This document shows, in pieces, positions 45,422 through 54,594 of a stretch of 64,000 nucleotides of DNA. Each line of letters begins with the position of its first letter. Positions within the stretch are counted from its first letter, which is position 1. The translations under genes were made by a program, and so were the position numbers. The DNA comes from UBA9676 sp963837105 (GTDB lineage Bacteria; Actinomycetota; Actinomycetes; Streptosporangiales; Streptosporangiaceae), in assembly GCA_963837105.1 (NCBI GenBank), contig CAWIMG010000028.1, forward strand, positions 62,001-126,000, given 5' to 3'. Below the pieces are notes generated by a model that was given only the letters and a program-made list of their open reading frames with translations, had not been told where the DNA came from and ran no database searches.

Positions 45422-48277
45422 GTGGCCGATCGTCTCGTGATACGTGGTGCGCGCGAGCACAACCTCAAGGACGTGTCGCTCGACCTGCCCAGGGACTCCC
45501 TGATCGTGTTCACCGGGCTGTCCGGGTCGGGCAAGTCCAGCCTGGCTTTTGACACCATCTTCGCCGAGGGCCAGCGGCGCTACGTTGAGTCGCTGTCGGC
45601 GTATGCCCGCCAGTTCCTCGGCCAGATGGACAAGCCGGACGTGGACTTCATCGACGGGCTCTCACCGGCGGTGTCCATCGACCAGAAGGCGGCCAGCCGC
45701 AACCCGCGGTCCACCGTGGGCACGATCACCGAGGTCTACGACTACCTGCGGCTGCTGTACGCGCGGGTGGGCAAGCCGCACTGCCCGATCTGCGGGCGGC
45801 CGATCGCCCGGCAGACCCCGCAGCAGATCGTGGACCGGCTGCTCGAGGTGGACGAGGGCATCCGCTTCCAGGTACTCGCGCCGGTGGTGCGCGGGCGCAA
45901 GGGCGAGTACACCGAACTGCTGCGTGAGCTCCAGATCAAGGGCTATTCGCGGGCGCGGGTGGACGGGACGGTCATCCGGCTGGACGAGGCCGCGTCCGGG
46001 GAACTGCCCTCGCTGAAGAAGTACGAGAAGCACACCATCGAGGTGGTGGTGGACCGGCTGGCCGTGAAGGAGTCGGCGCGGCGGCGGCTGACCGATTCGG
46101 TGGAGACCGCGCTCGGCCTGTCCGGCGGGGTGGTGGTGCTCGACTTCGTCGATCTGCCGGAGAACGACCCGCACCGGGAGCGGATGTACTCCGAGCACCT
46201 GGCCTGCCTGTATGACGACCTGTCGTTCGAGGAGCTTGAGCCCCGGTCCTTCTCGTTCAATTCGCCGTGGGGCGCCTGCCCGGACTGCACGGGCCTGGGC
46301 ACCCGGATGGAGGTGGATCCCGAGCTGGTGGTGCCTGACCCGGCCAGGAGCCTGGCTGAGGGCGCGATCGGGCCGTGGAGCGGCGGCCACATCAGCGACT
46401 ACTTCCTGCGGCTGATGGAGGCGCTCGGCTCGGCGATGGGGTTCAGCGTCGACACCCCCTGGTCGCGGCTGCCGGCCGCGGCCCGGCGGGCGCTGCTGCA
46501 CGGCTATGACGACCAGGTGCACGTCCGCTACCGGAACCGGTACGGCCGGGAGCGCTCCTACTACACCAGCTTCGAGGGCGCCGTCACCTACATCGAGCGC
46601 CGCCACTCCGAGGCCGAGAGCGATTCCAGCCGGGAGCGGTTCGCCGGCTTCATGCGGGAGGTGCCGTGCCCGTCCTGCCACGGCACCCGGCTCAAGCCGG
46701 TATCACTGGCCGTGACCGTGGATGGCCGGTCCATCGCCGAGATCTGCGCGCTGCCGATCGGGGAGATGGCCAAGCTGCTGCTGTCGCTGGAGCTGTCCGA
46801 CCGGGACCGGCAGATCGCCGGGCGGATCCTCAAAGAGGTCAACGCGCGGCTGGGCTTCCTGCTCGATGTGGGGCTGGACTATCTCACCCTGGACCGGGCG
46901 TCGGCGACCCTGGCCGGCGGCGAGGCGCAGCGGATCCGGCTGGCCACCCAGATCGGTTCCGGCCTGGTGGGCGTGCTGTATGTGCTGGACGAGCCATCCA
47001 TCGGCCTGCACCAGCGGGACAACCACCGGCTGCTGGAGACCCTGCTGCGGCTGCGCGACCTCGGGAACACGCTGATCGTGGTCGAGCATGACGAGGACAC
47101 GATCCGGGCGGCTGACTGGGTGGTCGACATCGGGCCGGGGGCCGGCGAGCACGGTGGCCGGATCGTGGTGTCCGGCCCGCTGGCCGAGCTGCTGGCCAGC
47201 ACCGAGTCGCTGACCGGCGCCTACCTGACCGGGCGGGCCCACATCCCGGTGCCGGCGGCCCGCCGGCCGCGGTCCCGGGGCAAGGAGATCGTGGTCAAGG
47301 GCGCCAGTGAGCACAACCTGCGGTCGGTGGACGTGACGTTCCCGCTGGGACTGCTCATCGCGGTCACCGGGGTGTCCGGCTCGGGCAAGTCCACCCTGGT
47401 CAACGACATCCTGTACAGCGCGCTGGCCAAGGAACTGCACGGGACCAGGATCGTGCCCGGCCGGGACACCCGGGTGACCGGCATCCAGCATCTGGACAAG
47501 GTGGTGCACGTCGACCAGGGCCCGATCGGCCGCACCCCGCGCTCCAACCCGGCCACCTACACCGGAGTGTTCGACCACATCCGGCGGCTGTTCTCGCAGA
47601 CGACCGAGGCCAAGATCCGCGGCTACCAGCCGGGCCGGTTCTCCTTCAACGTCAAGGGCGGCCGGTGCGAGGCCTGCTCGGGCGATGGCACGATCAAGAT
47701 CGAGATGCAGTTCCTGCCGGACGTGTACGTGCCGTGCGAGGTCTGCCATGGTGCCCGGTACAACACCGACACGCTGGCCGTGCACTACAAGGGCAAGACC
47801 ATCGCCGACGTGCTGGACATGCCGATCGAGGAGGCGGCCACCTTCTTCGAGCCGGTGCCTGCCATCCACCGGCACCTGAAGACGCTCACCGACGTCGGGC
47901 TGGGCTATGTCCGGCTCGGCCAGCCGGCGCCGACCCTGTCCGGCGGCGAGGCGCAGCGGGTCAAGCTCGCCTCCGAACTGCAGCGGCGTTCGACCGGCCG
48001 GACCATCTACGTGCTGGACGAGCCGACCACCGGCCTGCACTTCGAGGACGTCCGCAAACTGCTGGGCGTGCTCAACGCCCTGGTGGACAGTGGCAACACG
48101 GTCATCGTGATCGAGCACAACCTGGACGTGATCAAGACCGCGGACTGGGTGATCGACCTGGGCCCGGACGGCGGGTCCCGGGGCGGGGCGGTGATCGCCA
48201 CCGGCACCCCGGAGCAGGTGGCCCTGGCCGAGGAGAGCTACACCGGCCAGTTCCTGAACAAGATCCTGGGCGGCTGA
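45422..48277 (+). CDS. uvrA: Excinuclease ABC subunit A
   Basis: A 951-residue UvrA, the damage-recognition ATPase of nucleotide excision repair. It has two ABC modules: Walker A GLSGSGKSS (~32) and GVSGSGKST (~650), signatures LAGGEAQRIRLATQ and LSGGEAQRVKLASE, Walker B VLDEPSIGLH and VLDEPTTGLH. Zinc-finger cysteines are seen at CPICGRP, CPDCTGLG, CPSCHGTR, CEACSGDG and CEVCHGARY. GTG start with GGAGAGCAGGA upstream. The last 14 bases including the stop are duplicated immediately downstream (48264-48291). Confidence 0.98.
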   Translation: MADRLVIRGAREHNLKDVSLDLPRDSLIVFTGLSGSGKSSLAFDTIFAEGQRRYVESLSAYARQFLGQMDKPDVDFIDGLSPAVSIDQKAASRNPRSTVGTITEVYDYLRLLYARVGKPHCPICGRPIARQTPQQIVDRLLEVDEGIRFQVLAPVVRGRKGEYTELLRELQIKGYSRARVDGTVIRLDEAASGELPSLKKYEKHTIEVVVDRLAVKESARRRLTDSVETALGLSGGVVVLDFVDLPENDPHRERMYSEHLACLYDDLSFEELEPRSFSFNSPWGACPDCTGLGTRMEVDPELVVPDPARSLAEGAIGPWSGGHISDYFLRLMEALGSAMGFSVDTPWSRLPAAARRALLHGYDDQVHVRYRNRYGRERSYYTSFEGAVTYIERRHSEAESDSSRERFAGFMREVPCPSCHGTRLKPVSLAVTVDGRSIAEICALPIGEMAKLLLSLELSDRDRQIAGRILKEVNARLGFLLDVGLDYLTLDRASATLAGGEAQRIRLATQIGSGLVGVLYVLDEPSIGLHQRDNHRLLETLLRLRDLGNTLIVVEHDEDTIRAADWVVDIGPGAGEHGGRIVVSGPLAELLASTESLTGAYLTGRAHIPVPAARRPRSRGKEIVVKGASEHNLRSVDVTFPLGLLIAVTGVSGSGKSTLVNDILYSALAKELHGTRIVPGRDTRVTGIQHLDKVVHVDQGPIGRTPRSNPATYTGVFDHIRRLFSQTTEAKIRGYQPGRFSFNVKGGRCEACSGDGTIKIEMQFLPDVYVPCEVCHGARYNTDTLAVHYKGKTIADVLDMPIEEAATFFEPVPAIHRHLKTLTDVGLGYVRLGQPAPTLSGGEAQRVKLASELQRRSTGRTIYVLDEPTTGLHFEDVRKLLGVLNALVDSGNTVIVIEHNLDVIKTADWVIDLGPDGGSRGGAVIATGTPEQVALAEESYTGQFLNKILGG

Positions 48278-48341
48278 TCCTGGGCGGCTGACCGGCGCTG
48301 GCCAGGCTGGCCCGCCGCCGGCCGGGCGTTACGCTGCGCAG

Positions 48342-48963
48342 GTGGAGATCATGACCGGGGCGGGGCCGGCCCGGGCCGAGATCTCCCCGCCCGCGGCCGG
48401 GCGGCCGGCCTTCCTGCTGGCGCTGACCCACGGTGCTGGCGGCGGGCCGGGTTCCCCGGATGTGCTGGCGGTGGCGGCTGTGGCGGCCTCGCTCGGCGGC
48501 TGGGTCGCCCTGGTCACCCAGCCGTACCGGGTCGCTGGCCGCCGGGCGCCGGGCGCGCCCGCCCGTCAGGACGCGGCCTGGATCGAGATCATCGCGGCGC
48601 TGGTGGATTCTGGCGGGCGCCGGCCTGCCGCTGATCCAGGGCGGGCGCAGCAACGGGGCGCGGGTGGCCTGCCGGACCGCCCCGGCGGTGGCGGCACGGG
48701 CGGTGATCGCGCTGGCCTTCCCGCTCCACCCGCCCGGTCGGCCGGACCGGTCGCGGGCGGCCGAACTGGCCGCGGCGGGCACGGATGTGCTGGTGATCAA
48801 CGGTGACCGGGATCCGTTCGGTGTCCCGGCTGCCACCGCGGCGGCCCGGGTGATCGTGCTGGCCGGCGAGTCGCATGCGCTGTCCCGCCACCCGGAAGAA
48901 GCTGGCCGGGTCGCCGGGGACTGGCTGCGGGAACTGCTGGCCGTCCGGCCGGGACGCCGCTGA
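48342..48963 (+). pseudogene. Alpha/beta hydrolase (KANL3/Tex30-like), apparent frameshift
   Basis: Frame 1 gives LLALTHGAGGGPGSPDVLAV, the oxyanion-loop start of this hydrolase family, up to WIEIIAALVDS. At GGG 48615-48617 one extra base shifts the frame; the next frame continues GLPLIQGGRSNGARVACRTA (nucleophile elbow GRSNGAR), ALAFPLHPPGRP, VLVINGDRDPFGVP and VIVLAGESHALSRHPEEAGR, with the acid and His. The repaired protein is ~207 residues with a full triad, which points to a sequencing error rather than decay. It ends 3 bp from the convergent DUF5999 gene. Confidence 0.78.
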
Positions 48964-48966
48964 CCT

Positions 48967-49191
48967 TCAGGCGGCGGGGGCGGGCGGCTGTATCACCGAG
49001 GGCCCGTGCAGGTCGGTTGGCCGATGGGGAGCGATGGTGCTGCCGCCGGGCAGCAGTTCCCCGGTGTCCTCGAATACGACGATGCCATTGCAGAGCAGGC
49101 TCCAGCCCTGCTCGGGGTGGCTGGCAACGGTCCGGGCCGCCTCACGATCCGGCGCCATGGCGTCCGGGCAGGGCGGCGTGTGCGGGCACAT
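48967..49191 (-). CDS. DUF5999 family small protein
   Basis: A 74-residue protein beginning MCPHTPPCPDAMAPDREAAR, followed by TVASHPEQGWSLLCNGIVVF and EDTGELLPGGSTIAPHRP. This is the DUF5999 family, widespread in actinomycetes, with a paired-cysteine start and one later cysteine that could bind metal. Function unknown. The GGAGG Shine-Dalgarno is well placed before the ATG at 49191. Confidence 0.85.
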   Translation of the reverse strand: MCPHTPPCPDAMAPDREAARTVASHPEQGWSLLCNGIVVFEDTGELLPGGSTIAPHRPTDLHGPSVIQPPAPAA

Positions 49192-49582
49192 GTAGGTGCC
49201 TCCTGGTCAGGGTCGAACTTGTCAGTTGCCGCGGGTGAGCCTGCCGGCCTGGACACCAAGGGCGGCCCGGCCGTCGTGACGGTTTCGTCAGCCGCTCTTC
49301 ATAAGCGCAGCTACAACCCGCTATCACTTACTCACCCGCTGTGGCGGGAATTGTATCCCCGCCCAGGGTCCGGGGTATCGCCCCGTGTCTTTCATCGTAT
49401 GGCCAGACCTGACGTGCCGCGCCAGGAAACACGCCCAATCAGCGGGCCGGAGTGCGGGAGATGGCGGCGGGTGCGGGCAGATGGCAGCGCATGCGGGCAG
49501 ATGGCAGCGCGTGCGGGCAGATGGCAGCCTGGGTGCGGGGGAGATGGGCAGCGGGTGCGGGCAGATGGCAGGTGCGGGAAGG
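49192..49582. other. Intergenic region with degenerate 18-bp repeats, no gene
   Basis: 390 bp without a convincing ORF. The DUF5999 upstream region (49192-~49400) is comparatively AT-rich near 49300-49400 and includes TACAAT on the minus strand (within 49340-49360), a possible -10. The remainder is the repeat tract described separately. Confidence 0.6.
49451..49580 (+). repeat. Degenerate 18-bp direct repeat tract
   Basis: About six to seven imperfect copies of GTGCGGGCAGATGGCAGC, three of them nearly identical (49469-49530), then increasingly diverged. The tract abuts the stop of the 130-residue gene on the minus strand. The last copies reach the coding end. Confidence 0.8.
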
Positions 49583-49975
49583 TCAGACGGCGGGGGTGCG
49601 GGGGAGCCGGGCGATGCCGGTCAGCTGGTGGCTCTCCCGCAGGGTCAGCAGCCGCTGGGCCTCCATCGACCAGGCCCGGACCGGTGAGGTGGCCATCGCC
49701 TTCCGACGGTAGATGCGGTCGTCGTAGCCACGGGGGCCGATCGTGGCCCGTTCGGCCGCGAACGCGGCCCGCATCACCGCGGTGAGGGCGGCATCCAGCC
49801 GGGTACCCAGGGTGTGCAACTCGTCCCCGGCCGCCCCGGCCGCCTGCGCCTCGCGCAGGGCGTGCTCGGCGTCGCGCGCCTGCCGCAGCAGGTCATCGAA
49901 CTGTCCCGCGAGGGCGGTGTCGGCGGCATGCTTGGCCGACGCCTCCGGGCTCACCTGCGTGCGCTTGCTGATCAC
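49583..49975 (-). CDS. Hypothetical protein, 130 residues
   Basis: A largely helical protein. The first ~75 residues are Ala/Glu/Arg/Leu-rich with heptad-like spacing (FDDLLRQARDAEHALREAQA), probably a coiled coil. The rest holds RATIGPRGYDDRIYRRKAMA and RAWSMEAQRLLTLRESHQLT. No family recognised. GTG start at 49975, 16 bp after the DUF6186-like gene on the same strand, so it probably belongs to the transporter operon. Confidence 0.65.
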   Translation of the reverse strand: MISKRTQVSPEASAKHAADTALAGQFDDLLRQARDAEHALREAQAAGAAGDELHTLGTRLDAALTAVMRAAFAAERATIGPRGYDDRIYRRKAMATSPVRAWSMEAQRLLTLRESHQLTGIARLPRTPAV

Positions 49976-49991
49976 GCGCCAAGCCTAGCTG

Positions 49992-50192
49992 TTAGCGGGC
50001 GAAGTAGTGCCAGCCGAGCCACCACCAGCCGAGCAGGATGAGCACCCGGCCGATCCGGGGCCGCATCAGGAAACCCAGCCACTGGCCCAGGGTCGGGATC
50101 CGGCTGCCCGGCCTGCGGGCGAGGAACTCCAGCAGGAACAGGCCGGCGATCACGGCCGCGAACCCGATGATGGTGATGGCCCGGGTTGACAT
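49992..50192 (-). CDS. DUF6186-like small membrane protein
   Basis: A 66-residue protein with an N-terminal span (STRAITIIGFAAVIAGLFLL) and a second hydrophobic Trp-rich end (GRVLILLGWWWLGWHYFAR), separated by EFLARRPGSRIPTLGQWLGF. The pattern matches a small actinomycete family (DUF6186 as I recall it). ATG 50192 is chosen for AGGAGGTGAGC directly upstream; the in-frame extension to 50342 is rejected. It starts 2 bp after the preceding membrane-protein gene. Confidence 0.72.
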   Translation of the reverse strand: MSTRAITIIGFAAVIAGLFLLEFLARRPGSRIPTLGQWLGFLMRPRIGRVLILLGWWWLGWHYFAR

Positions 50193-50194
50193 GC

Positions 50195-50644
50195 TCACCT
50201 CCTGACCAGCGCCCAGCCGGCCAGGATCCAGATCAAGATGGCCACGCTCTTCATGATGTGCGGCCCGATCAGCGGGTTGACCAGGTCGGTCAGCGACGGG
50301 TGCCAGGGCAGTGAGTTGTCGCGGTACGCGGAGGCCTCCCACTCGAACAGCGCCGCCACGCAGATCACCCAGTAGGACATCCCGGTGATATTCAGCTTCT
50401 CCGGCGGCGGGATGCGCTCGGGTGGCCGCCAGGAGGCGAGGGCAGCCAGCACCACCCCGGGAATGAGCACATAGATCAGCGAGGTGGACGAGAAGGGGGC
50501 GGCGCCGCCGGCCGTCCAGGCGTAGCCCACCAGGATGATGCCGATGACCGCGGTCCGGATCCGGTTGGTGCCGTGGCCCGGCCAGAACGATGACCGGTCA
50601 CGGCCGGGACGCTCATCGCGGTGGGGGAAGTCTTCTGTGGCCAT
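50195..50644 (-). CDS. Small membrane protein, unknown function
   Basis: A 149-residue protein with about four spans: RTAVIGIILVGYAWTAGG, IYVLIPGVVLAALASW, SYWVICVAALFEW and IMKSVAILIWILAGWALV. The loop ERIPPPEKLNITGM is distinctive. No family recognised. It lies 58 bp downstream of the ABC exporter gene on the same strand and 2 bp before the DUF6186-like gene. ATG 50644 or GTG 50647 could be the start. Confidence 0.68.
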   Translation of the reverse strand: MATEDFPHRDERPGRDRSSFWPGHGTNRIRTAVIGIILVGYAWTAGGAAPFSSTSLIYVLIPGVVLAALASWRPPERIPPPEKLNITGMSYWVICVAALFEWEASAYRDNSLPWHPSLTDLVNPLIGPHIMKSVAILIWILAGWALVRR

Positions 50645-50702
50645 CACCTTCTCCCCTCACACGATCTCACCCGGCTGCTGGCCGCGGCAAACCGCCGCCG
50701 GC

Positions 50703-52526
50703 TCAGGCCAGGGTCTCCAGCCAGCTGGCGTGCAGGTCGGCGAACCTGCCCTGGCCGGCCAGCAGCTGACCGGGCGGGCCGTCCTCGATGATGCGGCCGC
50801 CGTCGATGACCAGCACCCGGTCGGCGATCGCGACCGTGGACAGCCGGTGCGCGATGATCAGCGCGGTACGCCCGGCCAGGATAGTGCGCAGTGCGGCCTG
50901 GACGGCGCGTTCGCCCGGGATGTCGAGCAGGGAGGTGGCCTCGTCCAGCACCAGCACGGCGGGGGCGGCCAGGAACGCGCGGGCGAACGAGATGAGCTGC
51001 CGCTGGCCGGCCGAGAGCCGGCTGCCGCGCTTGCCGACCTCGGCGTCGTAGCCGCCCGGCATCGCCGTGATGAAGCCGTCGGCACCGATGGCGGTGGCCG
51101 CCGCCACGATGCCGGCCCGGCTGGCTCCGGGCAGGCCGAGCCCAATGTTGTCCGCGATCGACCCGCTGAACAGGAAACCCTCCTGGGTGATCAGCACGAC
51201 CTCGTGCCGCACCTGGGCATCGGTCAGGTCCCGCAGGTCGACCCCGTCGAGCAGGACCCGGCCGTCCACCGGGTCGTAGAAGCGGGCCAGCAGCCGGGCG
51301 ATGGTCGTCTTGCCGGCGCCGGTCTCACCGACCAGCGCGACCGTCTGCCCGGCCGGGATGTCCAGGTCGAGCCGGGGCAGCACCACCTCCTCGCGATAGC
51401 CGAACCGCACCCCGTCGAACCGGACCTCCCGGCCGCCGCCTTTGACCGCGGGCAGGGGGGCGCCGGTGGCGGGCTCGGCCACCGCGGGCGGTTCATCCAG
51501 CACCCCGGAGATCTTCTCCAGCGAGGCCGCCGCCGACTGGAACGTGTTGTAGAACTGCGAGAGGTCCTGCAGCGGCTCGAAGAACCGGGCCAGGTAGAGC
51601 AGGAACGTGGTCAGCACGCCGACCTTGATGTCCCCCTCGATCACCCGCAGGCCGCCGTAGAGCAGCACCGCCCCGACGGCGATGTTGCCCACCAGCGTGA
51701 TGGCCGGGGAGTACACCGCGATCAGCCGCGACGAGCGCAGCGAGGCGTCGGCGTAGCGCCCGTTCAGCTCCGCGAAGATCTCCTGGTTCCGGTGCTCGCG
51801 GCGGAACGCCTGGACCGCGCGGATTCCCCCGAAGGTCTCCACGAAGGCCACGATGACCTGCGCGATGGCTTCCCGGCTGTGCCGGTAGGCGATCGCCGAT
51901 TCCCGCCGGAACCAGCGGGTCAGCAAGATCAGCGGGATGAAGCCGGCCAGCACCACCAGCGCCAGCGGCCAGTCCAGCAGCAGCATCCCGATGCCGACCA
52001 GCATGAGCGAGAACACCGCCGACACCAGCAGGTCCAGGCCGTCCTCGAACAGGTCCGAGATCGAGTCGATGTCGGAGACCTGCCGGGAGATCACCCGGCC
52101 CGAGGTGTACCGCTCGTGAAAGGCGACCGACAGCCGCTGGAAATGGGTGAACAGCTGCTGGCGCAACTCCAGCACCACGTCCTCGCCGAGCCGGCCGATG
52201 AGCACGATGAAGGCCCGGGTGGTGACGGCCTGCACCGAGATGGCGGCGAAGAACGCGGCCACGATGAGCAGCAGCGGGGTGATGTCACCGTGGTGGATCA
52301 GCGGCGGGAGACCGTCGTCGATCCCCACGCCCACCAGCCACGGGCCGGCCAGCGCGGCCACGTTCGCGGACATGACCAGCACCCCGATGGCGATCATCGC
52401 GGCGCGGTGCGGCCGGAGCAGCGTGGTGAGCAGCCGCCGGGCGCGCCGCCGCAGCAGCGTGCTCAGCCCGCCGCTTACCTCCTCGACGTCCTCGGCCGCG
52501 ATGCCGCGCCAGGCCTGCGTGGTCAC
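50703..52526 (-). CDS. ABC exporter half-transporter, catalytic-site subunit
   Basis: A 607-residue fusion of a six-span exporter domain (~35-330) and a nucleotide-binding domain. Walker A is VGETGAGKTT, the signature is the non-canonical RLSAGQRQL (LSAGQ), Walker B is VLVLDEATSLLD with the catalytic Glu, and the H-loop is IIAHRLSTVA. Together with the partner gene it makes a heterodimer in which only one ATP site is consensus. Substrate unknown (lipid or drug). The start overlaps the partner's stop by 4 bp. Confidence 0.93.
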   Translation of the reverse strand: MTTQAWRGIAAEDVEEVSGGLSTLLRRRARRLLTTLLRPHRAAMIAIGVLVMSANVAALAGPWLVGVGIDDGLPPLIHHGDITPLLLIVAAFFAAISVQAVTTRAFIVLIGRLGEDVVLELRQQLFTHFQRLSVAFHERYTSGRVISRQVSDIDSISDLFEDGLDLLVSAVFSLMLVGIGMLLLDWPLALVVLAGFIPLILLTRWFRRESAIAYRHSREAIAQVIVAFVETFGGIRAVQAFRREHRNQEIFAELNGRYADASLRSSRLIAVYSPAITLVGNIAVGAVLLYGGLRVIEGDIKVGVLTTFLLYLARFFEPLQDLSQFYNTFQSAAASLEKISGVLDEPPAVAEPATGAPLPAVKGGGREVRFDGVRFGYREEVVLPRLDLDIPAGQTVALVGETGAGKTTIARLLARFYDPVDGRVLLDGVDLRDLTDAQVRHEVVLITQEGFLFSGSIADNIGLGLPGASRAGIVAAATAIGADGFITAMPGGYDAEVGKRGSRLSAGQRQLISFARAFLAAPAVLVLDEATSLLDIPGERAVQAALRTILAGRTALIIAHRLSTVAIADRVLVIDGGRIIEDGPPGQLLAGQGRFADLHASWLETLA

Positions 52527-54352
52527 CTGGCCACCTTCTCCCCGTCGTACCCGGGTGCGGTCGGCTCGCCGCCCATCAGCTGCTGGTAGCGGGGCTCGGT
52601 GACCAGCAGTTCGGCGTGGGTGCCGACCGCCGCGATCACCCCGTCCGCCAGCAGGGCCACCTGGTCCGCCAGCGCGACGGTGGATGGCCGGTGCGCCACC
52701 ACCAGTGCGGTCGTGCCGGCCAGAATCTGCCGGAGCGCGTGGCTGACCTTCTCCTCGGTGTGCACGTCGAGCGCGGACAGCGGGTCGTCCAGCACCAGCA
52801 CCGCCGGGCGGCCAAGGATGGCCCGGGCCAGCGCCAGCCGCTGGCGCTGGCCACCGGACAGGGTCAGGCCCTGCTCACCGATCCGGGTGTCCAGGCCCCA
52901 GGGCAGGTCATACACGAACCCCGCCTGGGCGGCCGCCAGCGCCGCCTGCACCTCGCTCTCGGTGGCGTCGGGTGCCCCGAAGCTCACGTTCTCGCGCACA
53001 CTGGCCGAGAACAGCGTCGCCTCCTCGAAGGCGCAGCCGACCTGGGCGCGCAGCACGGGCAGCGGCAGCGTCGCGATATCGGTGCCATCGAGCAGGACCC
53101 GGCCGGCCACCGGGTCGGCCAGCCGCGGCACCAGTTGCAGCAGCGTCGTCTTGCCCGACCCGGTCAGGCCGGTGAGGGCCAGCGTCTGGCCCGGTTCCAG
53201 GGCCAGGCTGATCCCGCGCAGCACCTCCCGGCCCGGGTAGCCGAACTCCACCTGGTCGAACACCAGCAGGGCCGGCGCGCGCGGCTGCCGGGCCGGGCGG
53301 GCCTGGCCGGCCGTGGGCAGGGCCGGCACCGGCGGCCCGGTGATGGCGGGCTCGGCGTCCATGATCTCGTAGACCCGCTGGGCGGCGGTGGCCGCTTCCT
53401 GGCCGCTGGCCAGGATGTAACCGGTCGCCTCGATCGGCCAGACCAGCAGCAGGGTCAGCGTGATGAACGCGACTAGGCCACCCAGGGTCAGCTCGTGGCG
53501 GCTGGTGGCGACCGCGCCGAGCAGCAGCAGCAGGCCGATGACAATGTTCGGGATCAGGTCCAGGCTGGCCCAGAACAGGCCGCGCAGGCGGGCCTTGCCG
53601 ATCTGTGTCTGGTAGACCAGCCGCGCCTGGGCGGTGTGCCGGGCGGCGGCCTCCCGGCGGCGGCCGAGTGCCTTCAGCACCCGGACGCCGCTGGCCGCCT
53701 CCTCCACGTAGGTGGCCAGGTCCCCCTGCTGGTCCTGTGACTGCCGGGAGAGCACCCGGTACCGGCGCTCGAACCAGATGCTGGCCGCGGTCACCGGCAG
53801 GAAGACGCCGGTGGTGATCAGGCCCAGCCACCAGTTCAGGCGGATGAGCAGCGCCACCACCACCACGAAGGTGAACAGATTCGTGATCATGAAGATGACG
53901 CCGAAACCCAGGAACCGGCGGATGGCGGACAGGTCGGTGGTGGCCCGGGACAGCAACTGGCCGGATTGCCACTCGTCGTGGAACGCGGCGTCCAGCCGCT
54001 GCAGATGCGCATAGAGGTCGTCGCGCATGGCCTGTTCCAGGCCGGTCACGGCCGTGGCCGAGACCCACCGGCGGGCGAAGTTCAGCACCGCGGTGGCGAT
54101 GCCCAGGGCGGTCGCGGCCAGGCCGAGCAGCAGCAGCAGCCGCCGGTTGCCGTGGCTGATCGCGCCGTCGATGATGAACTTGGTCAGCACCGGGATGAGG
54201 ATCTCGGTGGTGACCGCGGCGCAGGCCGTCACCAGCATGAAGATGAGCCGGCCCAGGTAGGGCCGGAGATAACTGCGGGTGCGCCACAACGCGGCCAGCG
54301 GCAAGTCCGCCGTGGCGGCATGCGCGTCGGCGTCGCCGGACTGGGGGGGCAT
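52523..54352 (-). CDS. ABC exporter half-transporter, degenerate-site subunit
   Basis: A 609-residue exporter with six spans and one nucleotide-binding domain. Walker A is LTGLTGSGKTT, the signature is canonical LTLSGGQRQRLA, but Walker B reads VLVLDDPLSALD, with Asp in place of the catalytic Glu; the H-loop His is present (VVAHRPSTVA). This is the usual sign of the degenerate half of heterodimeric exporters such as TM287/288 or BmrCD. ATG 54352. It is the first gene of a minus-strand operon running to 49583. Confidence 0.93.
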   Translation of the reverse strand: MPPQSGDADAHAATADLPLAALWRTRSYLRPYLGRLIFMLVTACAAVTTEILIPVLTKFIIDGAISHGNRRLLLLLGLAATALGIATAVLNFARRWVSATAVTGLEQAMRDDLYAHLQRLDAAFHDEWQSGQLLSRATTDLSAIRRFLGFGVIFMITNLFTFVVVVALLIRLNWWLGLITTGVFLPVTAASIWFERRYRVLSRQSQDQQGDLATYVEEAASGVRVLKALGRRREAAARHTAQARLVYQTQIGKARLRGLFWASLDLIPNIVIGLLLLLGAVATSRHELTLGGLVAFITLTLLLVWPIEATGYILASGQEAATAAQRVYEIMDAEPAITGPPVPALPTAGQARPARQPRAPALLVFDQVEFGYPGREVLRGISLALEPGQTLALTGLTGSGKTTLLQLVPRLADPVAGRVLLDGTDIATLPLPVLRAQVGCAFEEATLFSASVRENVSFGAPDATESEVQAALAAAQAGFVYDLPWGLDTRIGEQGLTLSGGQRQRLALARAILGRPAVLVLDDPLSALDVHTEEKVSHALRQILAGTTALVVAHRPSTVALADQVALLADGVIAAVGTHAELLVTEPRYQQLMGGEPTAPGYDGEKVAR

Positions 54353-54594
54353 TATCTCGACGCTAACCGGGCATCCGGGTGCCTGTCACCTGTTTTTCGC
54401 CCGGGCGTGGCAGCCGGGCGGCCGCCCGGTTCGTGATCAGCCGCGAAGTTGGTAACCGTCTGGGCGAAAATCCGGGCCATTCCCGGGGTGGCGGCGAGCC
54501 GGGGACTCTGGCACGCTGGCTAGCCCGGGCTCTCCCCGGTCCGGCCGCGGACGAAGACAGCACCGTGGGGCGCAGGGGATGATGGGGGCAGTCC

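Noticed and set aside
49219..49227. TTGTCAGTT resembling a PafBC promoter
   Set aside because: The ninth base and the -10 position do not fit, and no gene follows on that strand.
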